A DNA stretch of 64,000 nucleotides from Hyphomicrobiales bacterium (GTDB lineage: Bacteria; Pseudomonadota; Alphaproteobacteria; Rhizobiales; Rhizobiaceae). This document shows positions 16,292 through 25,844 of the stretch, piece after piece. Every line of letters starts with the position of its first letter. Within the stretch, counting starts at the first letter, position 1. The stretch spans positions 62,001 to 126,000 of the forward strand of contig UBQW01000032.1 in assembly GCA_900467745.1 (NCBI GenBank), written 5' to 3'. The position numbers were made by a program, and so were the translations under genes. The notes beneath the pieces were generated by a model. That model was not told the origin of the DNA. It saw only the letters and a list, made by a program, of their open reading frames with translations, and made no database searches.

Positions 16292-17134
16292 ATGATCCGC
16301 GACCAAGGCCTCACCTCGAAGATCTGGCGCTTCGCCATCTGGGCGCTGGCCACGCTCTTCGTCCTCAATCTCTTGGCGGTCATCGCCGCCGTCGTCGTCA
16401 ACTCGTTTGCGACACGATGGCTCGGTACATGGCTGCCGGCTGGCTGGACGACCAAATGGTATTTTAGCGCCTGGAAGGAATTTCAGCTTTCCAGTGTCGT
16501 CCTCGTTACCTTCGAGATCGTCTTCACCGTGGTCATCATCTCCGGCATTCTTGGCGTGACGACCGCCTATGCTCTTGCACGTCGCGAGTTCGCCGGCAAA
16601 CGGCTGGTCATTCTACTCTTCCTTCTCCCCCTGCTCATCCCACCGCTCACCTACGGCATTCCGCTGGCGACGGTGCTCTATCAACTGGGGCTGGGTGGAA
16701 CCTTCTGGGGCGTCGTTCTCATCAACGTCGTGCCGTCGCTTCCCTTCGTGGTGCTGGTGATGATCCCCTTCATTGAGCAGATCGATCCGCGCATCGAAGC
16801 CGCTGCCCGCGTCTTTGGCGCAGGCACCACCAGCTTGTTCGTGCGCATTCTGCTGCCGTTGCTTCTGCCAGGCATGCTGGCGGCACTGCTTTTGGTTCTG
16901 GTTCGCACGATAGCGATGTTCGAGCTCACCTTCCTGATTGCCGGCCCGACCACGCAGACCCTCGTGGTCTCGCTCTATTATGCCGTTTTTGCCTCTGGCG
17001 TGAGGGCTGGCCAATCGATTGACGCCATGGCCGTTGTCTACATGGTGACGACATTGTTCTGGCTGGTGATCGCGCTGCAGTTCGTCAACCCGACGCAGAT
17101 CGTCGCGAGGGCAAAGCAGCAGCCGGCTCATTGA
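16292..17134 (+). CDS. ABC transporter permease (PotC-like)
   Basis: Second membrane subunit of the same importer, 280 residues and six predicted transmembrane helices. The EAA loop is EAAARVFGAGTTSLF, followed by ILLPLLLPGM. It begins 3 bp after the first permease gene. It closes the operon, since the next gene lies 140 bp downstream. Confidence 0.9.
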   Translation: MIRDQGLTSKIWRFAIWALATLFVLNLLAVIAAVVVNSFATRWLGTWLPAGWTTKWYFSAWKEFQLSSVVLVTFEIVFTVVIISGILGVTTAYALARREFAGKRLVILLFLLPLLIPPLTYGIPLATVLYQLGLGGTFWGVVLINVVPSLPFVVLVMIPFIEQIDPRIEAAARVFGAGTTSLFVRILLPLLLPGMLAALLLVLVRTIAMFELTFLIAGPTTQTLVVSLYYAVFASGVRAGQSIDAMAVVYMVTTLFWLVIALQFVNPTQIVARAKQQPAH

Positions 17135-17274
17135 GCGACGCCATTTCGAACAGGTTGGCCGATCTGGAGATGCCGTTAACAGAAAACTTATTGAGTAGGG
17201 CGGGTGTTCTTGACTATCGGCAGTCGGCTGCCAAGTATTGTGGGCGTGAAGGTCGTTTTCTGGGGAATTTGATC

Positions 17275-17490
17275 ATGGCGCAATACAAAGAGACCAACCG
17301 CTTTCACTGTGAGAGCAGCTCCGGCGCGCATTACGTTGTTATCGAACAGATCCTGACATCGCGTTTGGCGCTTGATGTCGGCGCAAGCCCGCGCACCGAT
17401 TACGTTACAGACACCGGCGAGATCGCCGAGCGGCTGGATGACGATACCTTCCTTCTGCTTCTGTCGGCGGAAGTCCTGCACGTCGCCTGA
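17275..17490 (+). CDS. small hypothetical protein
   Basis: 71 residues starting MAQYKETNRFHC, preceded by GGGGAA. The frame is open back to 17131, but that extension overlaps the permease gene and has no start signal. The protein is acidic, with no transmembrane segment or signal peptide. I do not recognise a characterised family. It resembles short rhizobial proteins of unknown role, and its neighbour on the same strand is RecX. Confidence 0.5.
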   Translation: MAQYKETNRFHCESSSGAHYVVIEQILTSRLALDVGASPRTDYVTDTGEIAERLDDDTFLLLLSAEVLHVA

Positions 17491-17589
17491 GGCGGGGTGA
17501 GGCAGGAGAGTGCTGGAAATCCCGGCCGGATGGCTTTAACTGGCGGAAACGACCTGCTCCAGGCGATTCTGGACGCGATCCGGAACGCC

Positions 17590-18141
17590 ATGGCCGAAGA
17601 AGACACGCAATCCGACATACCAACCAGCCGTATGCAAAGCTGGGCGCGCAACTCGACCATCTATCGCTTGGGACGACAGATGATGACCGAGAAGCAGCTG
17701 GCTGACGCGATCTCGCGCAAGGCCAAACAGAAGTTCGAGGATATATCGCAAGCTCAGGTCAAGGCGCTCGTCGATCTCGCGGTCAAGTTCGGCCATGAGC
17801 AGGGCGGGCTGAACGATGTCGTCTACGCCGAGATCAGCGTCCGATCCGGCGTGCGCAGCGGCCGATCAAAACGGATCATGGCGCAGAAACTCGCGATCAA
17901 AGGCATCGACCGCGAGACGGCCGTCATCGCGCTTGAGGAGAGCGACGACCTCGTGGCCGCGATCAACTTCGCCCGCAAACGTGGCTTCGGCCCCTTCCGG
18001 CGCGAAGAGGCCGACGAGAAGCGCCACAACAAGGAAATGTCGGCCTTCGCCCGCAACGGCTTCGGTTTCGAATTGGGACGCTCGGTTCTCGGCATGAGCC
18101 GCGATGAAGCCGAGACGGTGCTCGTCGAGCGACGGTCGTAG
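17590..18141 (+). CDS. recX: RecA regulatory protein RecX
   Basis: A 183-residue, basic, helix-rich protein. Three-helix RecX repeats are visible: YRLGRQMMTEKQLADAI near residue 25, then AQKLAIKGIDRETAV, then the C-terminal AFARNGFGFELGRSVLG, which matches the RecX end motif. RecX binds within the RecA filament and limits its extension. The start at 17590 matches rhizobial RecX N-termini (short acidic lead, then SWARN); GTG 17497 and ATG 17530 are upstream alternatives. It is not next to recA, which is common in Rhizobiales. Confidence 0.88.
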   Translation: MAEEDTQSDIPTSRMQSWARNSTIYRLGRQMMTEKQLADAISRKAKQKFEDISQAQVKALVDLAVKFGHEQGGLNDVVYAEISVRSGVRSGRSKRIMAQKLAIKGIDRETAVIALEESDDLVAAINFARKRGFGPFRREEADEKRHNKEMSAFARNGFGFELGRSVLGMSRDEAETVLVERRS

Positions 18142-18180
18142 ACACAGGCGACAGAACTCAAATTTCGGTCGTCTCGTCCC

Positions 18181-19578
18181 TCACATATGCAATGCGTGCC
18201 CAAGCGCCTTCAGCGCCGCTTCCTGAACCGCTTCGCTGCGTGTCGGATGGGCGTGGATCGTGCCGGCGATATCCTCCAGGCGAACGCACATCTCGATCGC
18301 CAGCGCAAACGCTGCCGACAATTCTGAGACACCGCGACCGACCGCTTGCAGGCCGAGCACGAGATTGGTGTCGGCGCGGGCCACCACACGCACGAAGCCA
18401 TCCTCGGATTGCATGGTCATGGCCCGGCCATTGGCCGAGAAAGGAAACTGGCCAACACGGATATCATAGCCCTGCGCGCGGGCCTCTTCCGGTGACAGGC
18501 CGGCGCTAACGATCTCGGGGTCCATGAAGCAGACGGCTGGAATGCAGCGTTTGTCGAAGCTCCGCGGACGGCCTGCGATGATCTCCGCCACCATCTCGCC
18601 CTGCGCCATCGCCCGGTGCGCGAGCATCGGTTCGCCGGTGATGTCACCGATGGCGTAGACCCCGCGCATCGACGTGCGGCACCGGTCGTCGATGCGCAGA
18701 TAAGGCCCGGCGCGATCGAGATCGAGTTCTGCCAATCCCGCGCCTGTTGTTCGTGGCCTGCGGCCGACAGTGACGAGTATCCTGTCAGCCGGCAGCTTGA
18801 CCTCGCGGCCGTCGGCCTGTTCGATGCTCAGGCTTTCGCCGGAATCGGACAGCGCCTTTGCCTTAGCTCCGAGGTGAAGATCAATGCCGCGCTCCTTTAG
18901 CGCCTTTGCGACGGGGCGGACGAGCTCGGCATCGTATTGCGGCAGGATCTGGCCCGTCGCCTCGACTATGGTGACCAAAGAGCCAAGCTTGGCGAAGGCC
19001 GTGCCGAGTTCGAGGCCGATATAGCCGGCGCCGACCACCACCAGTCTTTCGGGCACGCTCTGCAGTGCCAGCGCCTCCGTGGAGGATATCACCCGTCCAC
19101 CGAATGGAAGCCCCGGCAGTTCGACCGGCTCGGAGCCTGTCGCGATCACGATGTTGTCCGCGCGGATGAGCTGCGCGCCGGTCTCCGTCTCCACCTCCAC
19201 CGTCTTCCCGTCGCGAAACCGCGCCCGGCCATGGACCTGCTTCACCCGCGCCTTCTGCAGCAGGGCTGCAACGCCACCAGTGAGACGACCGACGATGCCG
19301 TCCTTCCAGGCGATCGTCCGGGCGAGATCGATCGCCACGCCTTCGGCGCGAATGCCAAGCGGGTTTCGACCGCTCGCCATGCGGCGTGCGGCGTCGAATT
19401 CGTCGGCGGCATGGATGAGCGCCTTAGAGGGAATGCAGCCGATATTGAGGCATGTGCCGCCGGGCTTTTCCATTTCGACGATCACCGTGTCGATGCCCAG
19501 CTGACCCGCCCGGATGGCGCAGACGTAACCGCCGGGCCCAGCGCCGATGACCAGCAATTTGCAGATGATCTCTTTCAT
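18181..19578 (-). CDS. lpdA: dihydrolipoyl dehydrogenase (E3 of branched-chain 2-oxoacid dehydrogenase)
   Basis: A flavoprotein disulfide reductase of 465 residues that reoxidises the lipoyl arm of E2 with NAD+. The FAD fingerprint GAGPGG lies at 12-17, the redox disulfide Cys43/Cys48 is in the segment GGTCLNIGCIPSK, the NAD fold GAGYIG is near 180, and the C-terminal HPTRSE carries the His-Glu base pair. It is the last gene of the operon, 5 bp behind E2. It may be called lpdV by analogy with Pseudomonas. Confidence 0.95.
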   Translation of the reverse strand: MKEIICKLLVIGAGPGGYVCAIRAGQLGIDTVIVEMEKPGGTCLNIGCIPSKALIHAADEFDAARRMASGRNPLGIRAEGVAIDLARTIAWKDGIVGRLTGGVAALLQKARVKQVHGRARFRDGKTVEVETETGAQLIRADNIVIATGSEPVELPGLPFGGRVISSTEALALQSVPERLVVVGAGYIGLELGTAFAKLGSLVTIVEATGQILPQYDAELVRPVAKALKERGIDLHLGAKAKALSDSGESLSIEQADGREVKLPADRILVTVGRRPRTTGAGLAELDLDRAGPYLRIDDRCRTSMRGVYAIGDITGEPMLAHRAMAQGEMVAEIIAGRPRSFDKRCIPAVCFMDPEIVSAGLSPEEARAQGYDIRVGQFPFSANGRAMTMQSEDGFVRVVARADTNLVLGLQAVGRGVSELSAAFALAIEMCVRLEDIAGTIHAHPTRSEAVQEAALKALGHALHM

Positions 19579-19583
19579 GGCCC

Positions 19584-20843
19584 TCAGCCTTCGATGAAAA
19601 TCAGCGCCGGCGTTTCAAGCAGCACGCGGATGCGCTGGATGAAGGTCGCCGCATCCCAGCCGTCGATAATGCGATGGTCGAAGCTGGAGGAAAGGTTCAT
19701 CATCTTGCGTGGCACGAATTGCGCTCCATCCCAGGCGGGGCGGGTGGCGATCTTGTTGACGCCGATGATCGCGACTTCAGGATGGTTGATCACGGGTGTC
19801 GAGACGATCCCCCCAAGCGCGCCGAGCGAACTGATGGTGATGGTCGAGCCCGTGAGTTCGTCACGCGTCGCGGTTCCATTGCGCGCCGCCTCCGCCAAGC
19901 GCGCCATCTCGCCGGCGCAGTCCCAGATCGTGCGGGCCTCAGCGTGGCGCACCACCGGCACCACAAGGCCCGCCGGCGTCTGTGCCGCGATGCCGACGTG
20001 AACGCCGCCGGAGCGGGTGAGGATGCCGGCATCGTCGTTGAAGGTGGCGTTTATATGCGGCTGATCGGCGACGGCCTTGACGATCGCCCGCATCAGGAAG
20101 GGAAGGATCGTCAGTTTCGGATGCTCCGGCTTGCGGTCCCTGTTCATCGTCGCCCGCAGATCCTCCAGCGCCGTCATATCGATTTCCTCGACATAGGTGA
20201 TATGCGGAATGCGCGAGGTGGAAAGCGACATCTTCTCGGCGATCCGCCGCCGCATGCCGGTCAGTTTGACCTCTTCGGTCGAGGTACTCCTGGCGAACGG
20301 GGCAGGGGCGGCGAGGGAAGACGCACCACGCGCGAGATACTGCTCGACATCTTCTCGCTGGATGCGCCCGTCCGGACGGGTCGGTGGCACTTGCCGAAGA
20401 TCGACCCCGCTTTCGAGTGCGAACAGGCGCACGGAAGGTGACGCCAGCGGCTTTTCTTGTGGCGCAAGACTTGGTGGCGAGGACGGCAATGGCTTTGCAT
20501 GCGCGGGCTGCGGCCGAGCGGGTGCTTCCTCGGCGCCGGACTGGGTGTTTGCCACAAGCGGCGCTGACTGATCGGGTGCCTGCGCATCGTCTCGACCCTT
20601 GCCGTCTGTCTCTATCCTCACCAACGGTGCCTTCACAGCCACGGTGTCGCCCACTTCCGCACCCAGCCAGGTCACCGTGCCATTGACCGGTGAGGGGATC
20701 TCGACTGTTGCCTTGTCGGTCATCACAGCTGCGATCACCATGTCCTCGCGAACCGGATCGCCAGCCTTCACATGCCACTCCACCAGCTCCGCCTCGGCCA
20801 CGCCTTCTCCGACATCAGGCATCTTGATCGTGAACTCGCCCAT
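19584..20843 (-). CDS. bkdB: branched-chain 2-oxoacid dehydrogenase E2, dihydrolipoamide acyltransferase
   Basis: The core subunit, 419 residues. An N-terminal lipoyl domain (about 1-77) carries the lipoylated Lys44 in the motif MTDKATVE. A Pro/Ala-rich linker follows, then a peripheral subunit-binding domain near 145-180. The C-terminal catalytic domain ends with the SFDHRIIDG active-site motif. It transfers isobutyryl, isovaleryl or 2-methylbutyryl groups to CoA. The start at 20843 is the first Met of the lipoyl domain; the frame extends to 20981 inside the E1beta gene. It is 2 bp downstream of E1beta. Confidence 0.94.
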   Translation of the reverse strand: MGEFTIKMPDVGEGVAEAELVEWHVKAGDPVREDMVIAAVMTDKATVEIPSPVNGTVTWLGAEVGDTVAVKAPLVRIETDGKGRDDAQAPDQSAPLVANTQSGAEEAPARPQPAHAKPLPSSPPSLAPQEKPLASPSVRLFALESGVDLRQVPPTRPDGRIQREDVEQYLARGASSLAAPAPFARSTSTEEVKLTGMRRRIAEKMSLSTSRIPHITYVEEIDMTALEDLRATMNRDRKPEHPKLTILPFLMRAIVKAVADQPHINATFNDDAGILTRSGGVHVGIAAQTPAGLVVPVVRHAEARTIWDCAGEMARLAEAARNGTATRDELTGSTITISSLGALGGIVSTPVINHPEVAIIGVNKIATRPAWDGAQFVPRKMMNLSSSFDHRIIDGWDAATFIQRIRVLLETPALIFIEG

Positions 20844-20845
20844 CC

Positions 20846-21859
20846 TCACGCCTCCATGACTTCGCCAAGTGCCCGTCCGACGCGCGCGGGGCCGGGGAAA
20901 TAGTCCCACTCTTGCGCGTGCGGATAGGGCGTATCCCAGCCTGCGACACGCACGATCGGCGCCTCCAGATGGTAGAAGCAATGTTCCTGGATCAGCGCTG
21001 CAATTTCGGCTCCAAAGCCCGAGGTCAGCGTTGCCTCATGGACCACAACGCAACGGCCGGTCTTCGATACGGATTGAACGATGGTATCGAGATCGAGCGG
21101 CAATAGGCTTCGCAGGTCGATGACCTCGGCATCGACACCGGTATCTTCGACGGCTGCGAGCGCCACATGCACCATCGTACCGTAGGCTATGACAGTGACC
21201 CCGCTTCCAGCGCGACGGATCTCCGCCTTGCCGATCGGGATGACATAGTGATCTTCGGGCACTTCACCCAGTTCGTGCTTCGACCATGGCGTAACCGGGC
21301 GCTCGTGATGGCCGTCGAATGGACCATTATAGAGGCGCTTTGGCTCTAGGAACATCACCGGGTCCGGATCCTCGATCGCGGCGATGAGCAGCCCCTTGGC
21401 GTCGTAGGGGTTGGAGGGAACGACCACCTTCAGGCCGCACACATGTGTAAACAGCGCTTCCGGGCTCTGACTATGCGTCTGCCCGCCGAATATCCCGCCG
21501 CCCGTCGGCATTCTGAGCACGATCGGACATGTGAAGTCACCATTCGATCGATAGCGAATGCGTGCCGCTTCCTGTGTAATCTGGTCGTAGGCCGGATACA
21601 TGTAATCGGCGAATTGGATCTCGACACAGGGCTTCAGCCCATAGGCGGCCATGCCGATCGCCGTGCCGACGATGCCGGATTCGCTGATCGGGGTGTCGAA
21701 ACAGCGGGTTTTGCCGTATTTCGCCTGAAGCCCCTGCGTGCACCGGAACACACCGCCGAAATAGCCAACATCCTCGCCGAACACGACGACGTCATCGTCT
21801 CGGGCCATCGAGACATCCATGGCGCTGCGCACCGCCTCGATCATGGTCATGCGCGCCAT
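20846..21859 (-). CDS. bkdA2: branched-chain 2-oxoacid dehydrogenase E1 beta subunit
   Basis: Transketolase-like beta subunit, 337 residues. It opens with the MIEAVRSAMD segment and contains VVFGEDVG, ESGIVGTAIG and the C-terminal VRVAGWDTPYP, all typical of E1beta. With E1alpha it forms the thiamine-diphosphate-dependent decarboxylase. The start at 21859 is one base past the E1alpha stop; the open frame to 21994 lies inside E1alpha coding sequence. Confidence 0.94.
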   Translation of the reverse strand: MARMTMIEAVRSAMDVSMARDDDVVVFGEDVGYFGGVFRCTQGLQAKYGKTRCFDTPISESGIVGTAIGMAAYGLKPCVEIQFADYMYPAYDQITQEAARIRYRSNGDFTCPIVLRMPTGGGIFGGQTHSQSPEALFTHVCGLKVVVPSNPYDAKGLLIAAIEDPDPVMFLEPKRLYNGPFDGHHERPVTPWSKHELGEVPEDHYVIPIGKAEIRRAGSGVTVIAYGTMVHVALAAVEDTGVDAEVIDLRSLLPLDLDTIVQSVSKTGRCVVVHEATLTSGFGAEIAALIQEHCFYHLEAPIVRVAGWDTPYPHAQEWDYFPGPARVGRALGEVMEA

Positions 21860-21860
21860 A

Positions 21861-23093
21861 TCAATACCCCGCTTTCTGCCGTTGACGACGGATATGCGGC
21901 GGCATCTCGGCATAGACGCCCTCGAAAATATCGCGCACCGAAGGCTTGCCGCCTGCATGCAGCGTTCCGTGTTCCTCGGCGCGCTTTTGCGCATCGATCA
22001 CCTCGTCCAGGATCTCGGCCTCGGCCTGAACGTGACGCTCCTCGGACCAGACGCCCTTGAGGATCAGGTGCTTCTTCAACCGCAGCACGGGATCTCCAAG
22101 CGGCCATGCGTCGGACTCGGTTTTCGGGCGGTAAGCGCTTGGGTCGTCGGAGGTCGAGTGGGCGCCGACCCGATAGGTGACATATTCGATCAGTGTCGGC
22201 CCAAGGTTGCGCCGCGCCCGCTCCGCCGCCCAGCGGGCGACCGCATAGACGGCCAGATAATCGTTACCATCGACGCGCAGCGCCGGGATGCCAAAGCCCA
22301 AGCCCCGGGCAGCAAACGTGCCGGAACCGCCGCGCGCGATACCCTGGAATGTGGAGATCGCCCACTGATTGTTGACGATGTTCAAAATCACCGGCGCCCT
22401 GTAGGTCGAGGCGAAGACGAGCGCCGAGTGAAAATCGGATTCCGCGGTCGAACCGTCACCGATCCAGGCGGCGGCGATGCGCTTGTCGTTCTTGATCGCA
22501 GACGCCATCGCCCAGCCGACTGCCTGGACATACTGGGTGGCAAGGTTGCCCGAGATGGTGAAGAAGCCGTGCTCCTTGGAGGAGTACATGATCGGCAATT
22601 GCCGTCCCCGCAGGGGATCGTTCTCGTTGGAGAAAATCTGGTTCATCATCTCGACCATTGGATAGTCGTCGGCGATGAGGAGGCCTGCCTGCCGATAGGT
22701 CGGGAAATTCATGTCACCCTTGTCCAGCGCCTTGCGCACGGCGCAACTGACCGCCTCTTCACCAAGATGCTGCATGTAAAAGGACGTCTTGCCCTGGCGC
22801 TGCGCCATCAGCATGCGTGCGTCGAAGGCGCGCAGCTTCATCATATTGCGCAACCCGGTCAAAAGCGCCTCGTCCGAAAGCAATCCTGCCCAGGGACCGA
22901 CAGCTTCGCCCTGCTGGTTAAGTACGCGGATAATCGAATAGGCGAGATCGCGGATGTCTTCGGAAGCGACATCCACCTCCGGGCGCGGCACAGCGCCTGC
23001 CTTGGCGATCTTGACGTTGGAGAAATCGGGCTGACCGCCAGGGCGAACGGCGGGTTCGGGGACGTAGAGGCTCAGTCGTTGACTGTCTGGCAT
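21861..23093 (-). CDS. bkdA1: branched-chain 2-oxoacid dehydrogenase E1 alpha subunit
   Basis: Thiamine diphosphate-binding alpha subunit, 410 residues. The cofactor motif GDGSTAESDF is followed about 26 residues later by NNQWAIST, as in all E1alpha chains. The phosphorylation-loop region around RVGAHSTSDDPSAY is also clear. It lies downstream of the acyl-CoA dehydrogenase gene across a 62-bp gap that holds a perfect 12-bp hairpin. Confidence 0.95.
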   Translation of the reverse strand: MPDSQRLSLYVPEPAVRPGGQPDFSNVKIAKAGAVPRPEVDVASEDIRDLAYSIIRVLNQQGEAVGPWAGLLSDEALLTGLRNMMKLRAFDARMLMAQRQGKTSFYMQHLGEEAVSCAVRKALDKGDMNFPTYRQAGLLIADDYPMVEMMNQIFSNENDPLRGRQLPIMYSSKEHGFFTISGNLATQYVQAVGWAMASAIKNDKRIAAAWIGDGSTAESDFHSALVFASTYRAPVILNIVNNQWAISTFQGIARGGSGTFAARGLGFGIPALRVDGNDYLAVYAVARWAAERARRNLGPTLIEYVTYRVGAHSTSDDPSAYRPKTESDAWPLGDPVLRLKKHLILKGVWSEERHVQAEAEILDEVIDAQKRAEEHGTLHAGGKPSVRDIFEGVYAEMPPHIRRQRQKAGY

Positions 23094-23114
23094 TTCCTGT
23101 GTTCCTCCTCCGCT

Positions 23115-23144
23115 CGCGTTGATCCTCTCCTCAGGATCAACGCG
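23115..23144 (-). promoter_or_regulatory. perfect 12-bp hairpin between acyl-CoA dehydrogenase and E1alpha genes
   Basis: Arms 23115-23126 and 23133-23144 are perfect reverse complements with a 6-nt loop. The hairpin starts 11 bp past the acyl-CoA dehydrogenase stop codon and has no T-tract. It could be a processing or stability element setting the ratio between the front two genes and the dehydrogenase complex, or a partial terminator. Confidence 0.6.
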
Positions 23145-23155
23145 GCGTATTCTCC

Positions 23156-24283
23156 CTATAGATTGCGGGCGATCACCATGCGCTGCACGTCACTCGTTCC
23201 CTCGTAGATCTGGCAAATGCGGACATCGCGGTAGATGCGCTCGACGGGGTAATCGCTCATATAGCCGTATCCGCCGTGGATCTGGATCGCGTCAGAACAG
23301 ACGCGTTCGGCCATTTCCGACGCAAAGAGCTTGGCCATCGATGCCTCTGAAAGGCAGGGCAGACCCGCCTCGCGTAGGCTTGCCGCGTGAAACACCAACT
23401 GCCGCGCAGCCTCGATCTGTGTTGCCATGTCGGCGAGGCGAAAGGCTAAGGCCTGATGCTCGACGATCGGCTTGCCAAACGCCGTCCGCTCGCGGGCGTA
23501 GTCGCGCGCTGCCTCATAGGCCGCGCGCGCCATGCCGACCGCCTGCGCCGCGATCCCGATCCGTCCGCCTTCGAGATTGGCAAGCGCGATCCTGTAGCCA
23601 TCGCCTTCCTCGCCGAGGCGAAGGTCGGCGGCAACGCGCATGTCGTTGAAGGCGATCTGGCAGGTGTCGGAGGCATGCAGGCCCAGCTTGTGCTCGACGC
23701 GAATGACCTCGTATCCTGGTGTATCGGTCGGCACAATAAAAGCGGTGATGCCCTTCTTGCCTGCCGCCGCGTCCGTCACCGCGAAGACGATGATCACCTG
23801 ACCGTTTTTGCCCGAGGTGATGAACTGCTTGGCGCCATCAAGCACGTAGTGATCGCCATCTCGTCGCGCGCGGGTGCGCAGATTGGAGGCATCCGAGCCG
23901 GCTTGCGGCTCTGTCAGCGCAAAGCCACCGATCCATTCGCCGGTGGCAAGCTTGGGCAGGAAACGCTGTTTCTGCTCTTCGTTTCCGAATTTGAGGATGG
24001 GAACGCAGCCGACGGAGCTATGGACGCTCATGATTGTCGAGCAGGGGCCGTCGCCGGCGGCGATCTCTTCGAGCGCGGCGGCGTAGGCAACCGTTCCCGT
24101 GTCGGAGCCACCATAGGCCTCCGGCACCAGCATGCCGAGAAGGCCGAGTTCACCCATCTCCTTCAGTTCGTCGCGCGGGAAGCTGTGTGTGCGGTCCCGC
24201 TCGGCGGCCCCAGGTGCCAGTCTTTCGCGTGCAAAATCCCGCGCGAGGTCCCGGATTTGGCTCTGCGTGTCGGACAAGATCAT
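23156..24283 (-). CDS. acyl-CoA dehydrogenase (short/branched-chain type)
   Basis: A 375-residue FAD enzyme that introduces the alpha,beta double bond into acyl-CoA. Family signatures are ALTEPQAGSD in the middle domain, and IQIHGGYGY and QIYEGTSDVQR at the C-terminus. Glu361 in the last motif is at the usual base position of short-chain members. Operon membership with the 2-oxoacid dehydrogenase suggests isobutyryl- or 2-methylbutyryl-CoA as substrate. It lies 21 bp downstream of the thiolase gene. Confidence 0.93.
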   Translation of the reverse strand: MILSDTQSQIRDLARDFARERLAPGAAERDRTHSFPRDELKEMGELGLLGMLVPEAYGGSDTGTVAYAAALEEIAAGDGPCSTIMSVHSSVGCVPILKFGNEEQKQRFLPKLATGEWIGGFALTEPQAGSDASNLRTRARRDGDHYVLDGAKQFITSGKNGQVIIVFAVTDAAAGKKGITAFIVPTDTPGYEVIRVEHKLGLHASDTCQIAFNDMRVAADLRLGEEGDGYRIALANLEGGRIGIAAQAVGMARAAYEAARDYARERTAFGKPIVEHQALAFRLADMATQIEAARQLVFHAASLREAGLPCLSEASMAKLFASEMAERVCSDAIQIHGGYGYMSDYPVERIYRDVRICQIYEGTSDVQRMVIARNL

Positions 24284-24304
24284 CAGCGCACCTCCCTTTT
24301 GCGC

Positions 24305-25492
24305 TCACTGACGCTCTATGGCGATCGCGGTCGCTTCGCCGCCACCGATGCACAGCGTCGCCATCCCGCGCTTCATCCCGTATCGCTCCAGCGCCGCAAG
24401 CAGCGTAACGATGACACGAGCTCCGGACGCGCCGATCGGATGGCCCAGTGCGCAAGCGCCGCCGTGGACGTTGACCTTGTCGTGAGGGATATCGAGATCA
24501 CGCATGGCGGCCATCGGCACGACGGCGAAGGCTTCGTTGATCTCAAACAGATCAACCTTCGATAGCTGCCATCCGGTGCGCTCGGAGAGCTTTCTCAACG
24601 CGCCGATCGGCGCCGTGGCGAATTCGCCGGGTGCCTGGGAATGCGTGGCGTGCCCGACAATGGTCGCGCGCGGTGCGATGTCGTGTTGGTCGGCCCGCGA
24701 GCGGCGCATCAGCACCAGCGCGGCAGCTCCGTCGGAAATCGAGCTCGCATTGGCTGCCGTCACCGTGCCGCCCTCTCGGAAAGCCGGCTTCAGCCTGGGG
24801 ATCTTGTCGATGCTGGCCTTGCCCGGCTGCTCGTCCTCACGGATTGTCGCTTCGGTTTTGCCTGACATGACCGAAACCGGCACGATCTCGCGATCGAAAT
24901 AGCCAGCCTCCATCGCCTTCTGTGCCCGCGTGAGGGACGTAATGGCATAGGCGTCCTGCGCCTCGCGCGTGAATTGGTAGGCTTCGGCGCAGTCTTCCGC
25001 GAATGTCCCCATCAAGCGCCCCTTCTCATAGGCATCCTCGAGCCCATCGAGGAACATATGATCGACCACGCGCCCATGGCCGAGCCGATAGCCGCCGCGA
25101 GCACGATCAAGTAGATAGGGCGCATTCGTCATGCTTTCCATGCCGCCCGCGATCACCACCGAAGCGCTGCCGGCGGCGAGCAGATCATGGCCGATCATCA
25201 CGGCTTTCATGCCGGAGCCGCACATCTTGTTGACGGTGCTGGCGGCGGTAGAGAAGGGGAGGCCGGCGCCAATCGCCGCCTGTCGGGCCGGTGCCTGTCC
25301 CTGGCCAGCCGCAAGCACGCAGCCCATGATGATCTCATCGACACACTCGGCCGGGACTTGGCTTTGCGACAACGCCGCTGCGATTGCCGATCCTCCCAGC
25401 TGCGGTGCGGCCAGGGAGGCGAAGGCTCCCTGAAAGCCACCGATTGGCGTGCGGGCGGCGCCTGTGATCACAATCGGATCCTGCATCGTCAT
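24305..25492 (-). CDS. thiolase (acetyl-CoA C-acyltransferase)
   Basis: Biosynthetic/degradative thiolase of 395 residues. The acylated Cys91 is in NKMCGSGMKAV, the histidine motif GHPIGASGAR and the second cysteine in LCIGGGEA lie at the C-terminus. In this operon it probably cleaves 2-methylacetoacetyl-CoA or acetoacetyl-CoA from isoleucine or leucine. The start at 25492 has a strong GGAGG site five bases upstream; MetThrMet gives a second possible start at 25486. It is the promoter-proximal gene of the six-gene operon. Confidence 0.92.
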   Translation of the reverse strand: MTMQDPIVITGAARTPIGGFQGAFASLAAPQLGGSAIAAALSQSQVPAECVDEIIMGCVLAAGQGQAPARQAAIGAGLPFSTAASTVNKMCGSGMKAVMIGHDLLAAGSASVVIAGGMESMTNAPYLLDRARGGYRLGHGRVVDHMFLDGLEDAYEKGRLMGTFAEDCAEAYQFTREAQDAYAITSLTRAQKAMEAGYFDREIVPVSVMSGKTEATIREDEQPGKASIDKIPRLKPAFREGGTVTAANASSISDGAAALVLMRRSRADQHDIAPRATIVGHATHSQAPGEFATAPIGALRKLSERTGWQLSKVDLFEINEAFAVVPMAAMRDLDIPHDKVNVHGGACALGHPIGASGARVIVTLLAALERYGMKRGMATLCIGGGEATAIAIERQ

Positions 25493-25844
25493 CGCGACCT
25501 CCTCCTCGAAGCCGGCATCGGGCTGTACCGTAGGCCATAACGAACTTGGCCCCGAGAAGACCAAACGTCGTCAAGCTGCACGGTTCTCCTCCCATGCATC
25601 ATCTCGTGAATTGCACTTCGCCGCATCAACCTCCAGCAGCACGTCAGGCAATCAAGATAACGCAAAGTCTATGCGCGCTCTTCGTTGAAAGCGATGGCAA
25701 ATTGTTGCGATGTTTATCGGCAGCGGGCAACGAAGTTGCCGGACGAATGGCTGCGTCAGACCGATCGTTGCGGCGCGGCTCAGCCGCGTTGTTGGAACGG
25801 GTTGAGCCTCGGATCCAGCATTATAGTCCCGCGATTCCGCTCTT
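25493..25844. other. 352-bp intergenic region, promoter side of the bkd operon
   Basis: The gap lies upstream of the leftward thiolase gene and downstream of dadA. It must hold the promoter of the thiolase-E3 operon, unless transcription reads through from dadA. I see no convincing -35/-10 pair, no strong palindrome and no persuasive small gene. A short plus-strand frame (25546-26052) is antisense to dadA and is not credible. Confidence 0.5.

Noticed and set aside
21819..23207. 462-codon plus-strand frame
   Set aside because: Antisense to the E1alpha gene, whose cofactor motifs are unambiguous.
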